Part shown: in pieces, positions 1-4,935 of the stretch
Position numbering within the stretch: position 1 is the stretch's first letter
How the letters are laid out: each line of letters begins with the position of its first letter
NCBI GenBank assembly: GCA_947178235.1
Contig: CAMWXQ010000092.1
Coordinates: 1 to 5,566, forward strand
DNA: 5,566 nucleotides
Direction: 5' to 3'
Origin: an uncultured Muribaculaceae bacterium
GTDB lineage: Bacteria; Bacteroidota; Bacteroidia; Bacteroidales; Muribaculaceae
Notes under the pieces: generated by a model
What the model was told of the DNA's origin: nothing
Databases searched by the model: none
What the model saw: only the letters and a program-made list of their open reading frames with translations
Position numbers and translations under genes: made by a program

Positions 1-42
1 ATAGTGACGCGCGACGAATCGGATATTCTCTTCGTGTTTCAT
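1..42 (-). CDS. 5' end of a truncated gene (14 codons), unidentified
   Basis: An ATG at 42-40 opens a frame that reads MKHEENIRFVARHY and stays open to the left edge of the window. It starts 8 nt after the stop codon of the beta-barrel protein gene on the same strand, so it is very likely the next cistron of the same operon. The visible peptide is charged and has no signal-peptide character, so the N-terminus is probably cytoplasmic. In operons containing an ECF sigma factor, a membrane-bound anti-sigma factor with a cytoplasmic N-terminus would be a reasonable guess, but 14 residues cannot show it. The start could also be a chance ATG; the tight spacing is the main support. Confidence 0.5.
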   Translation of the reverse strand, partial: MKHEENIRFVARHY

Positions 43-50
43 CGGTGTGG

Positions 51-620
51 TCAGAAGTCTATGCCGAGGCGGAGACAGAACGGGTAGTCGAGGTCATGCT
101 CTTTGTCGACTACGCGGATAGGGTTTATCGAGCCTGGGATCGGTTCGTAGCGGATGCAATCTATCGAATAGAACTTGAAGGCGTACCCGATGGCGAGATT
201 GATGCCTACCTTGCGGCCCCAGTTGAAGCGATAGCCGATAGAGGGGGAGATGTATGGGCCTCCGTTGTCCGTGAGGTGATAGCCCGCTTTGAGGTCGGCG
301 AACGGGGTGAATATGCCCCACTTGAAGTCAGCGCGGCCTTCGAGGAATACGGGGAGGATGTAGCGACCCTCTTGGCGGCTGTGCTCGATGGAGAGACCAG
401 CGCCCACGAACCACATGGGGTTGATCTGATAGCCGTGTGAGGTTGAGATACCCGAGTAGTAGGATAGCTCCTTCTTGGGGGTCGGAATCCAACCGTTGTT
501 GTAATAGTGGTTGAAGGAATTGTTCCAGTCTACAAAGCCTCGGTATCCCCGCTCGGGCTGACGGGCCGAGACAAGGAGGCAAGCGATGAGGGCAAGCACG
601 ATGAGCAGGATGCGTTTCAT
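51..620 (-). CDS. Small secreted/outer-membrane beta-barrel-like protein (189 aa)
   Basis: The protein begins with a typical export signal: MKR followed by a hydrophobic stretch at residues 4-18 and a likely signal peptidase I site after V17-S18-A19. The mature part, about 170 residues, alternates short strands rich in Tyr, Phe, Trp and Gly with polar turns (for example YISPSIGYRFNW at 123-134 and INLAIGYAFKFY at 140-151). It ends in LRLGIDF, with the terminal Phe typical of outer-membrane barrel proteins. Length and pattern fit a small, perhaps eight-stranded, Bacteroidota outer membrane beta-barrel protein; the strand count is inferred. L11-I-A-C14 resembles a lipobox, but it sits very early inside the hydrophobic core, so lipidation is less likely. 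The gene lies 79 nt downstream of the ECF sigma gene with no clear promoter between, so co-transcription is likely. Ligand and function are unknown. Confidence 0.75.
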   Translation of the reverse strand: MKRILLIVLALIACLLVSARQPERGYRGFVDWNNSFNHYYNNGWIPTPKKELSYYSGISTSHGYQINPMWFVGAGLSIEHSRQEGRYILPVFLEGRADFKWGIFTPFADLKAGYHLTDNGGPYISPSIGYRFNWGRKVGINLAIGYAFKFYSIDCIRYEPIPGSINPIRVVDKEHDLDYPFCLRLGIDF

Positions 621-699
621 TGGGGTGATGATTTTTATGGTTTTTGCCCCTATGATGCACTGCCTCGCAAAAAGTCCTATGCGGGATGCTTAAAATATG
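621..699. other. Spacer between sigma factor and beta-barrel gene
   Basis: This 79-nt gap is AT-rich near the sigma-factor stop codon. Read on the minus strand it holds no good TAnnTTTG box with a matching upstream TTTG; the nearest look-alike, TAGGACTTTTTG, has the wrong internal spacing. No terminator hairpin was seen. The gap is therefore best read as an untranslated spacer inside an operon, possibly carrying the leader of the downstream gene. Confidence 0.5.
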
Positions 700-1200
700 T
701 TAAAGAAATGGGAGGAAGAATGGACGCCCACCATCGGAGAGTGCATCCCGCAGTCGGTCGAAGGCTTTGGTCATCTGATTCTTGACAGTCTTGACGGAGA
801 TACCGAGCTCTTCGGCAATCTCATCATTGGAGAGGCCGTCGCGTTCGCTCAGCAGGAATACCTCCCTGCACCGCTCCGGTAGGTCGCCGATGGCTCGCCA
901 TACGCGTGCATCGCGCTCCGAGGTATCTATCTCCTCCTCCCCCGCCTCGGGAATCTCCTCGACACCGACCATCTGACGGCGGCTGCGCAAGAGTGTGAGG
1001 CATCCGTTGCGGACACTGCGGTACATATAAGCCTTGAAGTTTCCGATCTCCGTCCCGTCGCATATTTCCTGCCAGGCACTGATGAACGCCTCCTGCACGA
1101 CATCCTCGGCCGAATCAGTCTCCTCAGTAAGCCTCAGCGCATACATACCGAGCGGCAGATAAAGCAGCCGAAACCAACGCTCGAACTCTCGTCGGGTCAT
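700..1200 (-). CDS. ECF-type RNA polymerase sigma-70 factor
   Basis: A 166-residue protein with the two domains of an extracytoplasmic-function sigma factor and no region 3. Region 2 spans roughly residues 6-75 and contains the core-binding signature AEDVVQEAFISAW (31-43), followed by FKAYMYRSVRNGCLTLLRSRR (55-75), which should melt the -10 region. After an acidic linker (about 80-97), region 4 at about 100-153 carries LPERCREVFLLSERDGLS and the helix-turn-helix EIAEELGISVKTVKNQ (127-142), which should read the -35 element. The hydrophobic tail FFLPFL is common in the Bacteroidota expansion of FecI-like factors. The ATG overlaps the stop codon of the upstream pyruvyl transferase gene (ATGA), so translation is probably coupled and this start is well fixed. 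No FecR-type anti-sigma gene and no SusC/SusD pair is visible next to it. The regulon is unknown; the downstream barrel gene is a natural candidate target or partner. Confidence 0.93.
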   Translation of the reverse strand: MTRREFERWFRLLYLPLGMYALRLTEETDSAEDVVQEAFISAWQEICDGTEIGNFKAYMYRSVRNGCLTLLRSRRQMVGVEEIPEAGEEEIDTSERDARVWRAIGDLPERCREVFLLSERDGLSNDEIAEELGISVKTVKNQMTKAFDRLRDALSDGGRPFFLPFL

Positions 1201-2294
1201 GGGGTAGGGAGATTTCGTTTCAAGAAATCCATCGACTTTCTGCGCTCTTCGGCAAGAATGGTATCGACTTTGGTCCAGTCTATTAGTTCGCTTTTGGGAA
1301 GCTCGGTGAGTGTGGAGAAGTCGGATTGACGGATCAGCCTGTCTTCGAGGCCGAGAGGTGTCAGCAGTGATTCGATTCTCGCGCTACCGCCACGGCGCTC
1401 GTTGACCATCGCGATGAATGGAATATGAAACAGGAGGCAGAAAATTGTACAGTGAAATGAGTTCGTGATAATGAACCGTGCATCACGGATAATCTCTATC
1501 CACTCCTTTGGACCGACCCCCGGCATATCCTCGGTGATCTGTTTCAATTTGGCTCCGCTCGGCGTGAGGAATTCGACTTTACCTTCTATCGCCGGAGTGG
1601 GATCGAGGATGTAGGTTGCGATGTATCTCTCTTGCTTTTTCGTCTGTGAGGTCGGATTCAAGAGTTTTTCGAACCCTTCGCGACCGAGGAGCAGGGTTGG
1701 ATCCTGTACAAGTGTGGCCTTGCGACCCAGTTTCTCGGCGAGCGGGAGACCTGAGACCTCTCGGACAGAGACATCCTTGAACCGAGCGAGTAGTCTGCTG
1801 CACTCCGCCCTCTGTGTCTCGGTGAAGTCCCATTCGGATGTTCCGAACGAAGCGGCGTACGAGAGCTTGATTCGTACATCATCTCCCGCAAACTTGAAGA
1901 ACATATCTTCGATGCAGGGGGTGTATGTCGGACGCCATACTTGGTCGCTCCCGACTATGAGGGCTTCGAGGCCATACTCCTTGACTATACGATGGGGATA
2001 AGAGTTCCAGAAGGTTCTCGTATGGGAGATGTACCGATCAACAAATCCGATGACCTCATGAACAGTGCGTGTGGGTGCGTATGGTATGTGCCAACTTTCA
2101 TGAGTTTTACCCAGAATTTTAGTCACAATCCTCTTTGCTGCGCTTAGCAGGTATGGCAAACCGGAACGGCCCCATTGGAAGTCAAGGGTTATGGGTTCGT
2201 GTCCCAAACTCCTCAGAACCTCTTGGAGCGCGTAATTTTGGAGTATTCCGCCGTAATTGCCCCACAGGGGGAGCGTCACGATGCCAATGCGCAT
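1197..2294 (-). CDS. Polysaccharide pyruvyl transferase family protein
   Basis: A cytoplasmic protein of 365 residues, without signal peptide or membrane span, matching the pyruvyl transferase family (Pfam PF04230). Known members move a pyruvyl group from phosphoenolpyruvate onto sugars of cell-surface glycans. Recognisable parts are the N-terminal MRIGIVTLPLWGNYGGILQNYAL (1-23), the hallmark VGSDQVWRP (114-122), YAASFG (146-151), SVRE (176-179), QDPT (197-200), and the late block WIEIIRDARFIITNSFHCTIF (265-285) leading into FHIPFIAM. Length is normal for the family and nothing looks broken. The gene is first in a minus-strand operon, has its own promoter, and overlaps the ECF sigma gene by 4 bp. 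No glycosyltransferases or other capsule genes are in the window, so the acceptor glycan cannot be named. Family assignment is strong; the exact reaction is inferred. Confidence 0.92.
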   Translation of the reverse strand: MRIGIVTLPLWGNYGGILQNYALQEVLRSLGHEPITLDFQWGRSGLPYLLSAAKRIVTKILGKTHESWHIPYAPTRTVHEVIGFVDRYISHTRTFWNSYPHRIVKEYGLEALIVGSDQVWRPTYTPCIEDMFFKFAGDDVRIKLSYAASFGTSEWDFTETQRAECSRLLARFKDVSVREVSGLPLAEKLGRKATLVQDPTLLLGREGFEKLLNPTSQTKKQERYIATYILDPTPAIEGKVEFLTPSGAKLKQITEDMPGVGPKEWIEIIRDARFIITNSFHCTIFCLLFHIPFIAMVNERRGGSARIESLLTPLGLEDRLIRQSDFSTLTELPKSELIDWTKVDTILAEERRKSMDFLKRNLPTP

Positions 2295-2344
2295 ATCTGT
2301 TGAGTGACAGGATGGAAAGTTTGTTCCGGTTTAGTATATCAGTG

Positions 2345-2376
2345 CAAAACTACAAAATTTATTTGGAACTCGCAAA
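2345..2376 (-). promoter_or_regulatory. Bacteroidota-type promoter of the pyruvyl transferase-sigma operon
   Basis: On the minus strand, TTTG (2376-2373) is followed after 20 nt by TAGTTTTG (2352-2345). This is an exact match to the Bacteroidota consensus, TTTG at -33 and TAnnTTTG at -7 with about 19-21 nt between. Transcription would begin near 2341, giving a leader of about 47 nt before the ATG at 2294. The -33 box occupies the first four bases of the long direct repeat that carries the divergent promoter of the first paralog, so the two promoter regions abut or overlap. Confidence 0.7.
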
Positions 2377-2487
2377 TGCATTCGCAGACAGATTGGATTT
2401 TGATTATCGTTTTCTTGTACTTTTGAAGATTGTATTGTAACTTTGCAGCATGAAACATCTTTTTCTTATAGCTTTAATGCTCATAGG
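2373..2487 (+). repeat. Direct repeat copy 1: 115 bp promoter plus signal-peptide start
   Basis: This stretch is identical, base for base, to 3619-3733 (offset 1246 bp). It covers the upstream region, the promoter, the ATG at 2450 and the first 38 nt of coding sequence. After a single mismatch (2488 G versus 3734 C) near-identity continues to 2531, and then similarity falls sharply. Just upstream of 2373 the two copies are unrelated. Confidence 0.97.
2414..2445 (+). promoter_or_regulatory. Promoter of the first paralog, almost touching the ATG
   Basis: CTTG (2414-2417, retaining the TTG core of the -33 element) is followed after 20 nt by TAACTTTG (2438-2445), a perfect TAnnTTTG -7 box. Only CAGC separates the box from the ATG at 2450. 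By the usual distance from this element, transcription should start at or within a few bases of the ATG, predicting a leaderless or nearly leaderless mRNA. Confidence 0.65.
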
Positions 2488-3553
2488 GCTCTGTACGGCT
2501 TCGGCAGCAGGGCGAATAGTGATTGTGGACGATGTGGACAATGAGCCTGTCGTCGGTGCAACGGTGGTGTCCCGTTCGGGGCTTATATTGGGTATTACAG
2601 ACGCGGATGGCCGAATCAAGGGTTTGAAGCCAAGCGATTTCCCCCTCGAAATCCGCAGTCTCGGCTACGAGCCTATGTCTGTGCCCGAGGAAGTAGACAC
2701 CCTCGCATTGCACGTCGCTGTCTATCCTCTTTCCGAGGTATCGGTAACACCCGGAGACAGACCGATCTGTCGTGTTGTATGCTATACAAGGGAGTACTCC
2801 ACAGTCTCCGCCAATGTGGGTACTGAGCAGATGTATGGAGTCAACATGACTGAATGCTACATAGCCGATCGCGAGCTGAAAGGTTATGATTCATCGAGAG
2901 CAATACCGTCAGTCCGTAAAAGTCGGGGAAGTCATGGAATTATAAGATTTGCAGGTACGGATGGTACTGACAGTGTGATTATTCGCAATGTGTCCTATTT
3001 GCCATTTCTCAAAATTATGGATGCGCAGATCTTCCCCGAGGCAGAAGTCAGGGAACCGCAGGCAATCAAAAATGGAGCAATAAAATTCACAACAAAGGAC
3101 AAGAGTGGGGCTGAGTTCTTGCACAGAAAATTAGGCTCCCTGTATATAAGAATAAAAGATCCGTTGAGTTCTAAAAAGAATCATATGTATTCACCCATTA
3201 TTGCGAAAATGTTGGGATTTACGATTGATTTTAAAGAAATGGACATACAGCACGCCTTTCAAGCAAATAATGTAGGTAAGTATGACCCCGGTGATCTCGT
3301 TTTCGGAAAGCTAAACTTCAACATGCTTGCACGTGGCAAATGGTTCAAGAAAATGATGAATACAAAGGAGCCATTGGATATGAATTACTATGCGGAATTC
3401 TACCCCGTTGAGGTCTCGTACCATACCATTGATGAATATAAGGAGATGATAAAGAATCCGAGCCCGATAGAATTCAAGGAGCCCGACAACCTCCAACCCC
3501 TCCCACCAGCCGTCCTGACACTAGTAGAAAGGATGGAGAAGGAGGTTAAGTAA
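2450..3553 (+). CDS. Secreted protein with carboxypeptidase-regulatory-like domain (paralog 1)
   Basis: A 367-residue exported protein of unknown function. Residues 1-19 form a signal peptide (MKHLFLIALMLIGLCTASA), with cleavage likely after ASA; C15 is preceded by Leu, which argues against a lipobox. Residues about 22-100 fit the carboxypeptidase-regulatory-like beta-sandwich domain common in Bacteroidota surface proteins: VIVDD, PVVGATV (33-39), GITDADGRIKGL (48-59), LGYEP (71-75) and a closing LSEVSV (94-99). The remainder (about 105-367) matches no enzyme family I recognise but is related to the next gene, notably KKNHMYSP, GFTIDFKE, LARGK, TKEP, YPVEVSYHTIDEYKE, LPPAV and LVERME. The start is chosen because it preserves the signal peptide; the next Met (M10) would destroy it. 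The gene has its own promoter and is divergent from the pyruvyl transferase. Its middle is much more AT-rich than its ends. Confidence 0.85.
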   Translation: MKHLFLIALMLIGLCTASAAGRIVIVDDVDNEPVVGATVVSRSGLILGITDADGRIKGLKPSDFPLEIRSLGYEPMSVPEEVDTLALHVAVYPLSEVSVTPGDRPICRVVCYTREYSTVSANVGTEQMYGVNMTECYIADRELKGYDSSRAIPSVRKSRGSHGIIRFAGTDGTDSVIIRNVSYLPFLKIMDAQIFPEAEVREPQAIKNGAIKFTTKDKSGAEFLHRKLGSLYIRIKDPLSSKKNHMYSPIIAKMLGFTIDFKEMDIQHAFQANNVGKYDPGDLVFGKLNFNMLARGKWFKKMMNTKEPLDMNYYAEFYPVEVSYHTIDEYKEMIKNPSPIEFKEPDNLQPLPPAVLTLVERMEKEVK

Positions 3554-3618
3554 TCGGCTACATTATTCCTTTGTGAAAGAATCTATTTCTCGTCAAGTCA
3601 TGTGGTCGGGAGATTATA
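3554..3618. other. Spacer between the two paralogs, upstream of repeat copy 2
   Basis: These 65 nt separate the stop codon of the first paralog from the second copy of the repeat. I see no strong hairpin followed by a T-run; GAAA/TTTC around 3576-3592 pairs only weakly. Read-through from the first gene into the second is therefore possible in addition to the second promoter. The sequence is unrelated to that upstream of repeat copy 1. Confidence 0.45.
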
Positions 3619-3733
3619 CAAATGCATTCGCAGACAGATTGGATTTTGATTATCGTTTTCTTGTACTTTTGAAGATTGTATTGTAACTTTGCAGCATGAA
3701 ACATCTTTTTCTTATAGCTTTAATGCTCATAGG
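3619..3733 (+). repeat. Direct repeat copy 2: 115 bp promoter plus signal-peptide start
   Basis: This is the exact counterpart of 2373-2487, carrying the same promoter boxes, the same 4-nt gap before the ATG and the same first codons, including their third positions. The left boundary is sharp (A at 3618 versus G at 2372). High similarity runs on to 3777 with only a few substitutions. Confidence 0.97.
3660..3691 (+). promoter_or_regulatory. Promoter of the second paralog, identical to the first
   Basis: CTTG (3660-3663), 20 nt, then TAACTTTG (3684-3691), with the ATG at 3696. The arrangement is identical to that of the first paralog because it lies inside the exact repeat, so the two genes should respond to the same promoter-level control. 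The predicted start of transcription again falls at or next to the ATG. Confidence 0.65.
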
Positions 3734-4814
3734 CCTCTGTACGGCTTCGGCAGCCGAGCGAATAGTGATTGTGGACGCCGGTGACCGGGGTCCAATAGTC
3801 GGTGCATCGGTCATGTCCCGCTCGGGGGTCATCGTAGGCCTGACAGATGTTAACGGAGGAATCCGTGGCTTGAAGCGGAGTGATTTTCCCATAGAGATCC
3901 ACAGTCTCGGTTACGAACCACAGGTATTGACAGAAACGACCGACACCATTGCTCTCATCCCCGCTGTCTACCCTTTGTCTGAGGTATCAGTGAGTCCTGA
4001 CAGGCCTATAACCCGAGTTCTGAGCTATGCACGCGTGTTTACTACCTTTTTTATCGGTTCAGATACTTTGAAGTTGTATATGACCCAAATGCTCGAAAGT
4101 TTTTATGCCGATGGCAAAGTCAAGGGCTATAAGCAAAGATACTTTTCAAGACCGAAAGGTGTACGGCTGTATGCCAACTTCACTAATAAGAATGGTCTCG
4201 ACAGTGTCGCAAGATTTGGGAAAAATGAAGATGATTTTGTATTTTGGGAATTGGCTATTTTAGGGTCATTCTTAGTTGATGAGATGCCCTGTATCGTCGT
4301 TGAGGAGCCTCAGTCAATGAGAGATGGAGAGGAGACAGTTTCTGTCAATGGTCGGTTTGGCAGGGAGACGATATATCGAAAAAATGGAGAGATATTTACT
4401 TACTACACTGATTTCTTGAAGAATAAAAAGAATCATGTTTCTTCACCTTTCCTGATGAAAGCGATGGGGTGCACTATGGATTTCAAGGAGCAGACCGCAC
4501 AACTCTCGTACAGGGTGAACGAATCCGGGAAATATTGCGTTGAGGATCTAATTTATGGGAGTTGTGCTTCTGAGATGATTGCACGCGGGAAGGTATATAA
4601 ATATCTGGCAAGGACAAAGGAGCCAATAATTGCGCGTACTTATGCTGAGGTTTATCCCGTAGAATTCACGTATCACACTGTCGGGGAATATAAAGAACTT
4701 AAAAAGGATAGCAAATCAAAGATTGATTTCAAACTTCCCGAATACCTTCCACCCCTCCCATCAGCCATCGCAGCTCTCGTAGAGCGGATAGAAAGTGCAG
4801 AGCCAAAGAAGTAG
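3696..4814 (+). CDS. Secreted protein with carboxypeptidase-regulatory-like domain (paralog 2)
   Basis: A 372-residue exported paralog of the preceding gene, in tandem and in the same orientation. The signal peptide (1-19) is identical. The carboxypeptidase-regulatory-like domain at about 22-100 is clearly similar: IVGASVM (34-40), GLTDVNGGIRGL (48-59), SLGYEP (70-75), LSEVSV (94-99). Residues about 105-240 are largely different, although YADGKVKGY (137-145) and NGLDSV (166-171) correspond to IADRELKGY and DGTDSV in paralog 1. From KKNHVSSP (244-251) onward similarity returns: GCTMDFKE, GKY, IARGK, TKEP, YPVEFTYHTVGEYKE, LPPLPSAIAALVERIE. No catalytic motif is evident. Sequences of this general build are, from memory, widespread in Bacteroidota as uncharacterised proteins; this was not searched. 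An intrinsic terminator follows 12 nt after the stop. Confidence 0.85.
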   Translation: MKHLFLIALMLIGLCTASAAERIVIVDAGDRGPIVGASVMSRSGVIVGLTDVNGGIRGLKRSDFPIEIHSLGYEPQVLTETTDTIALIPAVYPLSEVSVSPDRPITRVLSYARVFTTFFIGSDTLKLYMTQMLESFYADGKVKGYKQRYFSRPKGVRLYANFTNKNGLDSVARFGKNEDDFVFWELAILGSFLVDEMPCIVVEEPQSMRDGEETVSVNGRFGRETIYRKNGEIFTYYTDFLKNKKNHVSSPFLMKAMGCTMDFKEQTAQLSYRVNESGKYCVEDLIYGSCASEMIARGKVYKYLARTKEPIIARTYAEVYPVEFTYHTVGEYKELKKDSKSKIDFKLPEYLPPLPSAIAALVERIESAEPKK

Positions 4815-4826
4815 GGAATAAGTAAT

Positions 4827-4868
4827 GGGCAAGGCTTCGTTGAGAGAAGCGTTGCCCTTTATCTTATT
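4827..4868 (+). terminator. Rho-independent terminator after paralog 2
   Basis: GGGCAAGGCTTC (4827-4838) pairs with GAAGCGTTGCCC (4846-4857) in a 12-position stem with one G-G mismatch and a 7-nt loop (GTTGAGA). It is followed directly by TTTATCTTATT. It should stop transcription of the paralog pair. Read from the other strand, the bases after the stem are less T-rich, so it may serve the converging phosphoesterase gene only weakly. Confidence 0.85.
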
Positions 4869-4935
4869 AAATTGGGGTGTCGCCGAGTTAGATTAGTACT
4901 CATCGGTGGTTATAACAATTACATGGTAAGGATTT

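Noticed and set aside
45..440. Open plus-strand frame of 131 codons that looks protein-like and acidic
   Set aside because: It is antisense to the beta-barrel gene, which has a signal peptide, an aromatic strand pattern and a terminal Phe. The GC-rich third positions of the true gene explain the open antisense frame.
1621..2001. Plus-strand open frame of 126 codons
   Set aside because: It lies wholly antisense to the pyruvyl transferase gene, whose family motifs are intact, and shows no recognisable motif of its own.
2489..2497. C15 in the signal peptide as a lipoprotein attachment site
   Set aside because: The residue before the Cys is Leu (IGLC), which does not fit the lipobox need for a small residue; an ASA site for signal peptidase I follows directly.
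2373..3733. Direct repeats as ends of a transposon or integrated element
   Set aside because: The repeat includes a promoter and coding sequence in frame with two paralogs, and no transposase, integrase or inverted ends were seen, so tandem gene duplication explains it.
4885..4906. Possible hairpin CCGAGT...ACTCATCGG between the convergent genes
   Set aside because: The stem is short and interrupted by a bulge, with no T-run after it on either strand, so it is not convincing as a terminator.
4905..4918. GGTGGTTATAACAA resembles the start of a 5S rRNA
   Set aside because: Only about 14 nt match a remembered consensus, and the following bases do not continue as 5S rRNA. It is probably chance; a covariance-model search would settle it.
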